Shown: piece by piece, positions 49,960-59,613 of the stretch
How positions within the stretch are numbered: position 1 is the stretch's first letter
Layout of the letters: every line of letters starts with the position of its first letter
NCBI GenBank assembly: GCA_004299845.1
Contig: CP036201.1
Location: 3,720,001 to 3,784,000, forward strand
Direction: 5' to 3'
Origin: Verrucomicrobia bacterium S94
GTDB lineage: Bacteria > Verrucomicrobiota > Kiritimatiellia > Kiritimatiellales > Pontiellaceae
DNA length: 64,000 bases
Made by a program: the position numbers and the translations under genes
The notes under the pieces: model-generated
Seen by the model: only the letters and a program-made list of their open reading frames with translations
What the model was told of the DNA's origin: nothing
Databases searched by the model: none

Positions 49960-50450
49960 GTAAGGCAAGAAAAAATGTGTAGAAATAACTTCCGCACATT
50001 TTCCGAATGATCCGCGCCTGATCTTCTTCTCTGTTTTATTCAGATTATCATGACGGTATGGAGTGTTTAAATCACTGACCCCTTCGGCAGCCGAATACTG
50101 TCTTTATTTCATAAACCGATCTACAGGTACTCTATGTTGAAATCAGGGATCTCTGAGAGGCTTTCAACACATTGATAAGTTCTTTTACCAAACTGAAACA
50201 GATGAAAGGGCTGTGCAGACCGAGGCGACTTTATAATTGTTCTGCCTTTAAGTTTTTGTCATACTTGAACTCTATGTTTTCAGCGGAATGAACGGTGTAC
50301 AGGGAGAAAAATAATTATATCTGTCCAGAACGTTTTGTGGGAATAAAAGAATTTTATCACTGTTGTATGGTGCCGCGAAATGAACCTGAATAGAGCATAG
50401 CTATGCTTCTCGATATGCACCAGCAAAGCTCTGTTTCAGGGCGGGAGTGA
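49960..50450. other. long noncoding gap before the CRISPR-Cas locus
   Basis: No convincing gene in about 490 bp. It is more AT-rich than the flanks. The only structure seen is a perfect 14-bp palindrome AGCATAGCTATGCT at 50394-50407, about 44 bp before the first CARF gene, which could be an operator or pause hairpin. It should hold the promoter of the CRISPR-Cas operon. Confidence 0.5.
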
Positions 50451-51566
50451 ATGCAGATGGAAAATAACAAGGTGGTTCTGATCGGCGTGGTTGGGATGTC
50501 GCCGGCGGTTTTAACGGAAACAGTATGGGCTTTATCGAGAGAAAATCCTCCGGTGGTTCCTGATGAAGTAGTAGCTATCACTACATCTCAAGGGCGGGAA
50601 CAGATCGTACAGCAGCTGTTCGGACATGACAGTGTTTGGGATTCACTGCGGGATGCTCTTGGAGAATCGGCTGCTGAAAAACTTCGCTTCGATATCGAGA
50701 AATCTATCCGCATGATTCACGGTTTTGCGGATATTGCTTCGCCGGAAGAAAATGAGCAGTGCGCTGATTTTCTGCTGCAGCAGCTTCGACCCTATGCAGA
50801 AGAGGAAAAAACACAAATCATTGCCTCGATTGCCGGAGGAAGAAAAACGATGAGCGCACTCATGCTCTCCTGCATGAATCTGCTCGGAAGGGAACAGGAT
50901 CGGGTATGCCACGTCCTCGTGAATGAACCTTTCGAAAAGAGACTCAAGCCGGCATTCTACTTTCCGCAACCTGGAGTAATCCATGAGTACGAAGATCAAC
51001 GCACACAGGAAGTGAAAAAATATGCATCAGAAGATGCTGTCATTGCGCTTTCAGACATTCCTTTCGTCTGTGTTTCCAAGTGGCAGAATCTTAAATATGC
51101 GCCCAGCTCTTATTCTGCATTGGTTCGTTGGATCAATACGGGTGAATTTGATTTTCCACATATATGGATTAATCCCCATTCCCGAATGCTGGGAATCCGC
51201 GAATCGGAGGATTCGGAAACACTCGGGAAACTCACTTTTGGCCTGCTCTATTTTTGGCTTGGTTGGATGAAGCAATCGCCAGCCATTGAAGGCTGGAACA
51301 GTTTCCGGGATTATTTGGAAAAACATCTGCAGGACCAGCCGATTGATGAGCTGGATTATGAATGGGCTGGAGCCTTTGAAGATAAATATTTTTCTGATGG
51401 TAATTTCGTCATTGACGACGATATTTTGCGCAAACGGATGGGCGATGTCCGCAAAAAGCTGGAAGCCCTTTTCCGCTTCCCTCAACTGGCCAAGACACTC
51501 GTTCCTGATCTACAGAAACAGGAAGTCTTCAGCTTTCCGTTAAGCAATATTGAATGGAAAAACTGA
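50451..51566 (+). CDS. Cas_NE0113-family CARF protein
   Basis: 371 residues. N-terminal CARF fold with VLIGVVGMSPAVLTETVWAL and the ligand-loop GGRKTMSALML (about residue 127), like family Cas_NE0113 (PF09623/TIGR02584) found in type III loci. The C-terminal half (FVCVSKWQNLKYAPSSYSAL, LLYFWLGWMK) has no nuclease motif I can recognise. This family has been linked to ring-nuclease or cOA-sensing roles; which applies here is open. GGGAG upstream supports ATG 50451 or 50457. First gene of the type III-B locus; a 55-bp gap precedes the next gene. Confidence 0.75.
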   Translation: MQMENNKVVLIGVVGMSPAVLTETVWALSRENPPVVPDEVVAITTSQGREQIVQQLFGHDSVWDSLRDALGESAAEKLRFDIEKSIRMIHGFADIASPEENEQCADFLLQQLRPYAEEEKTQIIASIAGGRKTMSALMLSCMNLLGREQDRVCHVLVNEPFEKRLKPAFYFPQPGVIHEYEDQRTQEVKKYASEDAVIALSDIPFVCVSKWQNLKYAPSSYSALVRWINTGEFDFPHIWINPHSRMLGIRESEDSETLGKLTFGLLYFWLGWMKQSPAIEGWNSFRDYLEKHLQDQPIDELDYEWAGAFEDKYFSDGNFVIDDDILRKRMGDVRKKLEALFRFPQLAKTLVPDLQKQEVFSFPLSNIEWKN

Positions 51567-51621
51567 ATTGCGGACGTCCGAAAAAACGGGGATCAGTCCG
51601 AACCGGTTTATAACCCTTCCC

Positions 51622-51996
51622 ATGCACAGCACTTCACACATTCTGATCGGAAACGCCTTCCCGCTGACGCTTGTCAAGCGTGCGGTTCGGATTGTGCCGG
51701 TTTCGCAGGAGGTGTTGCGGGAGGCGGCGCGCGGCAAAACCGTTGTTTCGTTCTGGGGGCATGCCAACACACTTGCCGCCGCCGAGGCGTTTTGCGGGCT
51801 TCCGCTGCTTCCGGCCTCTCCGCGTCCCGCCCTCGAGCTTTCCGTCGACGGCCTGCCCCGGCTCAACGGCCAGACATTTTCCGAATGCTGGATCGTTTCG
51901 CCGGAATACACCGCAGGATACCGTCCCGAACCCGGTGCTGAAGTGCCCGCCGACAACATCATCGGCTGGAAAATTTTAAAAATAACGTGGGAGTAA
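51622..51996 (+). CDS. DUF1874-like ring nuclease (Crn2/AcrIII-1-type)
   Basis: 124 residues from ATG 51622 (the frame is open upstream to 51550, where only a TTG is available). Pattern matches the DUF1874 family (viral AcrIII-1 and bacterial Crn2): N-terminal HILIGNAFPLTLVKRAVRIV, the GHANT motif with His at residue 47, the FCGLPL segment after it, and a beta-rich end SECWIVSPEYTAGYRPEPGAE ending in KILKITW. The equivalent histidine is the catalytic residue that cleaves cyclic tetra-adenylate in AcrIII-1. It stops 2 bp before the Card1-like gene, so activator and quencher are made from the same transcript. No ribosome site is obvious. Confidence 0.65.
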   Translation: MHSTSHILIGNAFPLTLVKRAVRIVPVSQEVLREAARGKTVVSFWGHANTLAAAEAFCGLPLLPASPRPALELSVDGLPRLNGQTFSECWIVSPEYTAGYRPEPGAEVPADNIIGWKILKITWE

Positions 51997-51998
51997 AT

Positions 51999-53123
51999 AT
52001 GCAAAAGTATCGAACTCAGATTATCATCGTCTCGGGACAGATGATCCCGAATGTAACTCCGGTCATGGATGATGCCATTTGTCCGGAAAAGGTGATTATA
52101 TGCGCCAGCAACGCCATGCGCGAACGAGCCCGTATCCTGAAAACCTTTTTTACCGCAAAGCAGATAGAAGCCGAAATCTTTGAGCTGGGTGATGCCTATG
52201 CGTTTGAGGAATTGCAGAACCGCTTCATGGAACTGGCCATTCAATGCGAAGGGGAAACGTCCCTAGCCGTCAATCTGACGGGAGGAACCAAACTGATGAC
52301 CATTGCCGCCCAGATGGTTTTTGAAAAGCGTCCGTGCTTTTATGTCATTCCGGAAAAGGATCAGATCATCATGCTGGATGCGGCCAATCCAGCCCTGTAC
52401 GAGATTGCCGATAAAATACAGCTGCGCGATTTCTTCGCCATTCATGGATACACCGTGACCGGCCAGAAACGGAAAAAGAAAATTTCCGCTTCAACCGTCG
52501 ATTTAGCGGAAACGCTGCTGAAACAATTCGACCGGTATAAAACAGAGATTGGAAAACTGAACTACCTGGCGGCAAAAGCGGAAGACGCCTATTCCTTGAC
52601 GGTGAAAAATGAAATTTCAGACGCCACCTGCGACCTCCTGGATCTTTTCTATAAGCAGGGCAGTATTTCTTATTACGACGATAAAAAAATCGAGTTTGCC
52701 TCCAGCGAAGCGCGCGATTTCTGCAAAGGCTTCTGGCTCGAGGACTACATCCTGAGCGAACTGTCCAAAGCGGATGAGGTCATCGGGCTGCAGGACTGGG
52801 CCGGATCGATTCAAATTGAAAGTGCCTCCGGCACCAAAAACGAAATCGATGCCGCCTTCCTCTATAACAACGAGCTTTACGTTATCGAATGCAAAACCGC
52901 GCGCATGGACGATAAAGGCGATGATGTGCTCTATAAAATTGATACCATCCGCGGCTATGCCGGGCTCTATACAAAACCGATTATCGCCACCTTCAAAGAA
53001 CTGAACAAATACGAGCGCCAGCGCGCCCGGGACCTGGGCATCACCCTGATCGAAGGCCGCAATCTCAACCGCTTTGCCGAACATTTAATGAAAAAAATCC
53101 ATCCGAAAGGAGAAACCGAATGA
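51999..53123 (+). CDS. Card1/Can2-type CARF nuclease
   Basis: 374 residues from ATG 51999 (GGGAG five bases upstream; a GTG at 51987 is rejected). CARF domain about 1-145 with VSGQMIPNVTPVM and NLTGGTKLMTIAAQMVF (GGTK at 95-98). A helical linker about 150-250 is followed by a DUF1887-type PD-(D/E)xK nuclease: Asp284 (NEIDAAF), Glu297-x-Lys299 (VIECK). Card1/Can2 proteins are DNases/RNases switched on by cyclic tetra-adenylate made by Cas10. Stop overlaps the Cmr2 start by four bases. Likely a strong cell-wide effector. Confidence 0.85.
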   Translation: MQKYRTQIIIVSGQMIPNVTPVMDDAICPEKVIICASNAMRERARILKTFFTAKQIEAEIFELGDAYAFEELQNRFMELAIQCEGETSLAVNLTGGTKLMTIAAQMVFEKRPCFYVIPEKDQIIMLDAANPALYEIADKIQLRDFFAIHGYTVTGQKRKKKISASTVDLAETLLKQFDRYKTEIGKLNYLAAKAEDAYSLTVKNEISDATCDLLDLFYKQGSISYYDDKKIEFASSEARDFCKGFWLEDYILSELSKADEVIGLQDWAGSIQIESASGTKNEIDAAFLYNNELYVIECKTARMDDKGDDVLYKIDTIRGYAGLYTKPIIATFKELNKYERQRARDLGITLIEGRNLNRFAEHLMKKIHPKGETE

Positions 53124-55597
53124 GTGAGGATTATTGGAAAAAGAAATTGATGGCTTACCTGCACGATCCGCCGTGCAAATGTTTTGACATTGGGGCGCAT
53201 GAACGAATTGCGGAAGGGTTCCGCAATGAAGCGGGAATTGAGCCGGCAGCTTATCAGGCGTTTGCTAAAATCTGCGATCACACGGCTTCTGCGGCTGACC
53301 GTTTTCCGTTTCCGTCCCGAAAGTGTTCGTCCAAATTTACCGGCGGCGAAGATTTTCCATTCAAGCATCCGTTTTGTAACGCGACACTGAAATTCCATGT
53401 TCCGGTGGAAACGGCGGAACTGGCGGAAGAACAGTTCCAAAAGGCCATCGGTGGGATTCCGTGTGACCTAGACTGGAAATCGAAGTTTTTCCTCTACTGG
53501 CGACGCTGGCCGGAGGAAGCCGCGAAGCAAGATCGGCGTTTGGCCTATCTGCCGGCGGATACACGCATTCCAGATCATACTATTTGGAATCACATGGGGC
53601 TGACCTCCGCTTTTCAGGCTTGTGTGAATGAAAGCGGGGACTTGAAACCGGCCTTTCTGCAGTTTCAACTGGGGCCGGTGCAGGAGTTTATTGCGGCTGC
53701 AAAAAGTACGCGTGATCTGGCGGCAGGCAGTTATCTGCTCTCTTGGCTGATGGCCCACGCCATGAAAGCGGTGGCTGATGAAGTCGGGCCAGATGCCGTG
53801 ATCTTTCCGAATCTGCGTGGACAGCCAATCTTCGACCTGCTCAACAAGTCGCTTTACGATCAAATCCGGTTTGCTGGGAAATCGGGAGCGGAAGAATCGC
53901 TCTGGCAACGAATGTATGGTGACGGGATCGATGGGCTGCTTCGGCCGACGCTGCCGAACCGTTTTTGCGCGCTGGTTCCGGCGTGGCAGGCGAGGGAAAT
54001 CGCGGGCAACGCGGAAAAGGCTGTCCGGAACGCTTTGCTGGAAGCCGGAGAAAAGGTGTGGCCGCATGTGGGCGAGGGATACAAAGTGCGTGACCGCATC
54101 GAGTGGGCGGCGTTTACACCCACTGAAATCGATCGGAAACGCTGGGTGAATCAGTTGGAAACTTTTCTTCAGATTACATGGACGGCAGGACCGTGGAAAG
54201 AACGCTCGGATCGATCCAGCAAAAAATGCAACCTCCATGAAAAACTGGCGCGTGAAATCATTCCGGAGGCGGATCGCGACCGCCGGTGTTACCTTGACCA
54301 GGATCCAGAAAAAGAACTCAACGCAGGATTTTACTGGCAGGAACATATCGAAGATTCCGGACGACAGTTGGCTGGTCGTCGCAATCTGCGCGACTTCTTT
54401 CAGATTCCGGAAGACAAAAAACAAGCCGGTTCTAAAAAGGATCGACTGACAGGGCGCGAGGAGGAGATCGGCGAAACGGGGTATGGTGCGTTGAGCATCC
54501 TCAAGCGCATGTTCCATAAACAGGTGCTGTTTCCTCAGCTGGGCTGCTCTGAACAGGCTTTCTGGAAAGCAGCTGGCTATGAAGATACCCGCTCTGTCGC
54601 AGAGAAAAACCGGTTGTCGGCCACAGAGCGTCAGAAAGGAAAAGGTAAATCCGCCAATCCGTATATTGCGCTGCTGGCGCTGGACGGCGATGAGATGGGG
54701 CGCTGGATGTCAGGTGAAAAAGCACAGCGGTTCGTGGATAATCTGGCAGGCAAGGCTCCCGGCTATTTTATGGGACTGCCCGGTTTCGATCCGAAGCTCA
54801 AACGGGCACTTACGCCGGCGTATCATCAGCAGTTTTCCGAGGCGCTTTCCAATGTCGCGCTTCATATGGCGGCTCCGGTTGTGGAAGGGTTCGGAGGACA
54901 GCTGATCTATGCCGGTGGTGATGATGTTCTGGCCATGTTGCCAGCTACCGAAGCGTTGGAATGTGCCTGGGCGCTGCGCTGCTGTTTTCGAGGAGAAACA
55001 CTGCCTGATCATCTGCAGAACTGCGTTAAGCTGAACAGCCGGGGCGATGGCTTCGTAGATGCTGGATTGGGGTATCCGCTGATGGCACCTGGGCTGGAGG
55101 CGGATGTCTCCTGCGGAATCGCAATCGGGCATTGTAACCATCCGCTGCAGGCGCTCGTCCGAGAGGCTCAGAAAGCGGAGAAACGGGCAAAAAACCGGTA
55201 TGAACGCGCAGCGTTCGCACTATCCCTTGTCAAGCGTTCCGGAGAAACCCTGCACTGGGGCGGGAAGTGGACAAGTAATGCTCTGCCGCTTTACCTAGCG
55301 TTTGAACAGTTCAGTGAAGACGAAAAGCTGTCTGGTCGTTTCCCGTACGCTTTGGCGGAGTTGCTGAAGCCGTACCGTCTGGATGCCGAAGAGAAGTCGC
55401 CGAAATCATTCCGCGATGTGGTGTGGTCGGAATTCTGCCATGTGCTGTATCAGCAGAGCGATGGAAGGCTGTCCCCCCGGGATCTGCCGCTGGCCGATGG
55501 TTATCTCGACCATTGCGTTGAGTCGAACCGCTGGGCTGACTTTCCCAATCTGTTTCTGGCCGCAGCCTTTATCAACCGTCCGAGAGGAGAAGAATAA
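53120..55597 (+). CDS. cmr2: Cmr2 (Cas10), type III-B large subunit
   Basis: 825 residues. HD region starts at residue 15 (YLHDPPCK) with ICDHTASAAD near 53. Two palm-type cyclase domains: ALDGDEMGRW with Asp522 and the catalytic GGDD at 599-602 (YAGGDDVL). Both nuclease and cyclase motifs are intact, so cOA synthesis is expected. A cluster of cysteines and basic residues lies between. Cmr2 with Cmr3-6 and crRNA forms the effector complex. ATGA overlap with the Card1-like gene. Two bases after the stop comes cmr3. Confidence 0.95.
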   Translation: MSEDYWKKKLMAYLHDPPCKCFDIGAHERIAEGFRNEAGIEPAAYQAFAKICDHTASAADRFPFPSRKCSSKFTGGEDFPFKHPFCNATLKFHVPVETAELAEEQFQKAIGGIPCDLDWKSKFFLYWRRWPEEAAKQDRRLAYLPADTRIPDHTIWNHMGLTSAFQACVNESGDLKPAFLQFQLGPVQEFIAAAKSTRDLAAGSYLLSWLMAHAMKAVADEVGPDAVIFPNLRGQPIFDLLNKSLYDQIRFAGKSGAEESLWQRMYGDGIDGLLRPTLPNRFCALVPAWQAREIAGNAEKAVRNALLEAGEKVWPHVGEGYKVRDRIEWAAFTPTEIDRKRWVNQLETFLQITWTAGPWKERSDRSSKKCNLHEKLAREIIPEADRDRRCYLDQDPEKELNAGFYWQEHIEDSGRQLAGRRNLRDFFQIPEDKKQAGSKKDRLTGREEEIGETGYGALSILKRMFHKQVLFPQLGCSEQAFWKAAGYEDTRSVAEKNRLSATERQKGKGKSANPYIALLALDGDEMGRWMSGEKAQRFVDNLAGKAPGYFMGLPGFDPKLKRALTPAYHQQFSEALSNVALHMAAPVVEGFGGQLIYAGGDDVLAMLPATEALECAWALRCCFRGETLPDHLQNCVKLNSRGDGFVDAGLGYPLMAPGLEADVSCGIAIGHCNHPLQALVREAQKAEKRAKNRYERAAFALSLVKRSGETLHWGGKWTSNALPLYLAFEQFSEDEKLSGRFPYALAELLKPYRLDAEEKSPKSFRDVVWSEFCHVLYQQSDGRLSPRDLPLADGYLDHCVESNRWADFPNLFLAAAFINRPRGEE

Positions 55598-55599
55598 TC

Positions 55600-56819
55600 A
55601 TGTGCTGGTATGAACTGAAACTTGAGCCGCGCGATGTCCTGTTTTTCCGTGATGCACGTCCGATGGAAGCCTCGTCGGTCGGTAGCGGCGCCAACTGGCC
55701 GTTGCCCAATGTCTTGCACGACGCTCTCATTCAGGGGCTGAAACGGCAATGGCCAGAACGGCAGCCGTGGGAAGTGGAACATCGAAATGCGAATAAAAAT
55801 GACAACCGTTCTGAAAAGGAGTTCCGCAGCCTTCGTTTCGGCGGACTGAAGACCGCCGGGCTTTTCCCGGCTCAAGGCGACGAAATCTTCTTCCCTTGCC
55901 CGCTGGATCTTGATCCGGAGGGGACACGATGCAGCTGATAGATCGGCCTGAGGAAAGCAACCTGCCCGCGTTCATCGAAAAGGTGGCCGTGCTTACGGGA
56001 AAACCAAGTAAGAAAGAGCTTCCGCACTGGATCAGCAGTACTCAGTTTTCGGCCTATCTGAACGGGAATTCAGTCGAGCTTGAAGAAAATCCGGAACCGC
56101 TGTTCGATATCGAAACGCGTCCGGGAATCGGCATAGATCCCGAATGCGGCTCCGTCGATACCGGAGGAGAGGGAGAGGGCGGAAAATTCTATCTTGCCGA
56201 ATATCTGCGTCTACGCGATGGGATTTCGTTACGCGGTTACGCCAAATGTGAATCTTCTTTGCGCGGTGAAGTGAAAGCCGATGTACTCGAAAAGCTTTTT
56301 GAAGGATCTCGCCACGTACCGCTTACATTCGGAGGTCAGCAGGGTGTTGTTGGCCTGTCATGTGTACGGCTCGAAAAACCGTTACAGGGGCTTGTTGCCG
56401 AAAATGCATCCGATGGCTGCTGGGTTAAATGGATTCTGCTCGCACCTGCGGTGTTTTCCAATGGGTGGAAACCGGACTGGGTTGATGAAAACGGCATCGT
56501 CCGGTTACCCGCCGAGCGTCCGCCGCGAAAGCCCGGCCAAACCCGCGAGGAGTGGCGAAAAAGTTTTACGGAGGCACCGAAGGCTGTTCTGGCCGCCGCC
56601 TGCAGCGGGAAACCGTTGCCGTTTTCCGGTTGGAATACTCGAATTGGCGGGCCGCGTCCCGCTCGGCTCGCGGTTCCCGCCGGATCGGTCTACTGGTTCC
56701 GTGCGGAATCTCCAACGGATGCGGCCACTCTTGTCAAAGTCCTGCAGGGACGCTGTATGAGCAGTTTTTACGGAGAAAAAGGTTTCGGTCTCGGAATATG
56801 TGTTCAACAAAAAATGTAA
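55600..56819 (+). pseudogene. cmr3: Cmr3, RAMP protein, one frameshift
   Basis: Frame one (55600-55923) has the RAMP start YELKLEPRDVLFFRDARPME, then WPLPNVLHDALIQGLKRQW; frame two (to 56819) starts before MQLIDRPEESNLPAF and carries HWISSTQFSAYLNGN, FDIETRPGIGIDP and the glycine-rich end GEKGFGLGI. One extra G at GGGG 55920-55923 gives a continuous 406-residue protein. Cmr3 holds the crRNA 5' tag next to Cmr2. With the rest of the operon intact and no in-frame damage, a consensus error is likely. GAGGAGAAG precedes ATG 55600. Confidence 0.8.
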
Positions 56820-56859
56820 GATCGGCCTGCAGGTCGAACGAGTGAAAAGGAGAATAAGC

Positions 56860-57714
56860 ATGAAAAAAATGACGATGACCCTGTTTGCAAGAACCCCCGT
56901 GCATGTCGGCGCGGGCAACTCTGTCGGTGCGGTCGACTCGCCCATCCAGCGCGAACGCCATACCCGCATCCCCATCATCCCCGGCTCCTCCCTCAAAGGG
57001 GTGCTCGCCGACCTCTGGAATGAAAAGGACAGCAACGGAAAATGGGTGCGGAGCCCAACCGGCAAAGAGCTGTTCGGCGAGGATGAAGGAGGAAAAAAAG
57101 TGGATGGGAAAGAAATACAGGCCAAAGCCGGCAGCCTGCTCATCGGCGAAGCCCGCGTGCTCGCCTTTCCCGTCCGCTCCGCCAAAGGCATGTTTGCCTG
57201 GATCACCTGTCCGCTGGTGCTGGAACGATTTGCGCGGGATAGGGACATTCAATGCCCGGATCTGCCTGCGCTGACGGAGAACCAGTGTCTCTCTTCGGGC
57301 AGCATCCTGCTCGAAAATACAGCGGTTCTCGAAGAGTATCGTATTGAGTCGGTCGGCGACGCAAATGCCATTGTAGAATTACTCAAATCGGTTTGCTCCG
57401 ATTCGGTCTGGAGCAGCATGCCGGAACGGCTGGTGGTGCTTTCGAACGACTTGTTCTCCTATTTTGTTGAGCAGGCCTGTGAGGTGGTTTCCCGTATTCG
57501 CATCAATGACGAAACGGGCGTAGTTGCCAAGGGTGCGCTCTTTAATCAGGAGCAGGTGCCCAGCGAAACACTTTTCTATAGTGCAATATTTGTGGATGAT
57601 ACAAAAATTCCGGATGCTGAAGATAAGCTGAAGGACATGCTTTCAGCAGGTTTTCTGCAGGTGGGGGGCGATGCGTCAACCGGTTTGGGCTATTGCAGTG
57701 TGGAGGTGCTCTAA
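56860..57714 (+). CDS. cmr4: Cmr4, Cas7-like backbone subunit
   Basis: 284 residues from ATG 56860 (AAAGGAGAATAAGC upstream; ATG 56800 lies inside cmr3). RAMP signature PVHVGAGNSVGAVDSPIQRE with the Asp in GAVDSP equivalent to the RNA-cleaving residue, IPGSSLKGVLADLW with the Lys and Gly loop, and FLQVGGDASTGLGY at the C terminus. Cleaves target RNA at six-nucleotide intervals. Stop and the next start share ATG/TAA overlap at 57714. Confidence 0.93.
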   Translation: MKKMTMTLFARTPVHVGAGNSVGAVDSPIQRERHTRIPIIPGSSLKGVLADLWNEKDSNGKWVRSPTGKELFGEDEGGKKVDGKEIQAKAGSLLIGEARVLAFPVRSAKGMFAWITCPLVLERFARDRDIQCPDLPALTENQCLSSGSILLENTAVLEEYRIESVGDANAIVELLKSVCSDSVWSSMPERLVVLSNDLFSYFVEQACEVVSRIRINDETGVVAKGALFNQEQVPSETLFYSAIFVDDTKIPDAEDKLKDMLSAGFLQVGGDASTGLGYCSVEVL

Positions 57715-58109
57715 TGAAAAATCTGGATCAGATCCGCGCGAAAAACGCACTCTATGCTGCGAAGACAACCCGCTTCAGCGGAACGGAAGGCGGTGGCATT
57801 ATTAAAAAGGTTCCGACCATGATTCGAGAGAACGGACTGCTCGGTGCATTGGCTTTCGCGTGTGAAAAGAAAAAGGATGGCACCTATAAAAACGGCGACT
57901 TTCACAAGGTGTTTGAACAGATTCTCGTGCATCTTCAAGATGAGCGAATCGGGGCACTGAAAAAAGTGGGGGCGCATGCGGATGATTTGCTGGAGCATGC
58001 CGTTCTGATTTCTTCTGCCCAGCTTCGCGTGATTACGGATGAAGCGATGGCCTATCTTGCATTTCTGCGGCGTTTTGCTTCTGATGAAAACGGAGAGAGT
58101 GATGAGTAG
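57714..58109 (+). CDS. cmr5: Cmr5 small subunit
   Basis: 131 residues from ATG 57714. All-helical small subunit with AKNALYAAKTTRFSG near the start and a tail of helices (VITDEAMAYLAFLRRFA). Binds the major groove side of the Cmr backbone. It overlaps cmr4 by one base (TAATG) and cmr6 by eight, so the three are tightly coupled. Confidence 0.88.
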   Translation: MKNLDQIRAKNALYAAKTTRFSGTEGGGIIKKVPTMIRENGLLGALAFACEKKKDGTYKNGDFHKVFEQILVHLQDERIGALKKVGAHADDLLEHAVLISSAQLRVITDEAMAYLAFLRRFASDENGESDE

Positions 58110-59613
58110 ATATCTGCCATTAACAACCGCGGTGAGGGAGGTCGCGGACCTCTTGTCCGATCAGCCGGATAAAGTCGTCAGTCTCTATGGACAACTGGCG
58201 GAAATTGAACATTCACCAGGATCAGACAACCAGAAGTCGAAACAGGCCGCTCCGCTGCTAAGTAAACTCTGTGCTCTGGAATTCAATCGGGTGGAGTCCG
58301 CGTCGTTGCGCCTGGAAAAGTTCGTTCATTTGGGCGCCACGACCAAAGACAATGAAATGAACGAAGTCTGTAAGCGGATCAACAAGCTCGATCTACGGTG
58401 CGAGGACTGGCATCTGCCCGAGTCGCTTTGGCGTGACGGCATCGAACTCGTGATGAAGTTGGAGGGGCGCCTTGCGATCCATCTGGCGGGCGGGGTGCTG
58501 GAAAATACGGGGATGTGCATCCATCCACATTTCAACTGTCCGTATCTTCCCGGCAGCGGCGTCAAGGGCGTTGCCCGCCATGCAGCCTGGGCAAAGTGGA
58601 ACGAAACCAAATCATTCGAGGATGCACTGAAGGTGGCTTGGACGTTCGGCTATCCGACTGGGGATACCATGCCCCAAAAGGAGAAGGCTCGCACTCGCCC
58701 CGAAAAGGATTATCTGGACAATTTCCTGGCTCTCCGTAAACCGGAATGGTTCGGAAAAGAGGGCAGATATAAGTCCTTTGCAGGGTTGGTCTCTTTTCTG
58801 CCCGCCTTCCCGCTGGCAGGCGGATTTAAGGTGGTGGCCGATGTGCTGACTTGCCATCATCCGGATTATTACAAAGGGGAAAACGAGCGGGCCACGGATG
58901 ACGAATCCCCAATTCCGCAATTTTTTCCGGTGATTGAATCCGGCAGTCGGTTTCGTTTTGTACTGCGGCCGTTGAGGAGTGTCGGAGAAGCGGAACTGCC
59001 TTTCGGTGCTGAGGTACTGGAATGGGCGCGTGCATTTCTGATTGAGGGTATGACTCTTTACGGTGCGGGTGCCAAAACCGCCGCCGGATACGGTTGGTTC
59101 TCATATAACCCGGATGAGGAAAAAAGACGTCTTGCGCAGCAGGAGGAGGCGCGTAAACGCCGGTTACTGGAGGAAAAGTCCGTCGCCATCCAGTCGGAGC
59201 TCTATGCGCTGGCGGATCCGTCGCCGTTTCAGTTCGGCGAGATGAAGAAACGCTTCGACGAACTGGTTGCTATGGCAACGGCGGAGCGGATGGAGTTGCC
59301 CGGGAAACAGCGCATTGAAGATGCACTCAACCGCATGAAAAAGAAGTTGCCTCAGGCATCGCCGCTGGATCAGCTGCGCGAAAAATGGGCGAAGCAGAAT
59401 ATGAACGCGGTGATCAAAAGCGATATCGCAAAATTTGATAAGCAGAAGCCGGAACAGAAGAAGCTGATCGTGGAACTGCTGCGCGAGCCGGAGGGAGTCG
59501 GTGCGGAAATCTGGAGCCAGATCCGGCAGGGACAGAAGGGCAATATCGCTAAGGGTGTGACGGCTCTTCGAACCTATTGTAAAAACGAACTTAAACTGGG
59601 AAAAATGCCATAA
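58102..59613 (+). CDS. cmr6: Cmr6 with long C-terminal extension
   Basis: 503 residues from ATG 58102. The Cas7-like RAMP core (about 95-345) has HPHFNCPYLPGSGVKGVARHA and the end glycine loop AGAKTAAGYGWFSYN. Typical Cmr6 proteins have about 250-350 residues; here an N-terminal helical part (1-90) and about 150 C-terminal residues are extra. They are charged and helical (EEKRRLAQQEEARKRRLLE, then KQKPEQKKLIVELL), so coiled-coil or additional helical domain. The end overlaps the cmr1 start. Role in complex assembly next to Cmr1 is known for the family; the role of the extension is open. Confidence 0.88.
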   Translation: MSRYLPLTTAVREVADLLSDQPDKVVSLYGQLAEIEHSPGSDNQKSKQAAPLLSKLCALEFNRVESASLRLEKFVHLGATTKDNEMNEVCKRINKLDLRCEDWHLPESLWRDGIELVMKLEGRLAIHLAGGVLENTGMCIHPHFNCPYLPGSGVKGVARHAAWAKWNETKSFEDALKVAWTFGYPTGDTMPQKEKARTRPEKDYLDNFLALRKPEWFGKEGRYKSFAGLVSFLPAFPLAGGFKVVADVLTCHHPDYYKGENERATDDESPIPQFFPVIESGSRFRFVLRPLRSVGEAELPFGAEVLEWARAFLIEGMTLYGAGAKTAAGYGWFSYNPDEEKRRLAQQEEARKRRLLEEKSVAIQSELYALADPSPFQFGEMKKRFDELVAMATAERMELPGKQRIEDALNRMKKKLPQASPLDQLREKWAKQNMNAVIKSDIAKFDKQKPEQKKLIVELLREPEGVGAEIWSQIRQGQKGNIAKGVTALRTYCKNELKLGKMP

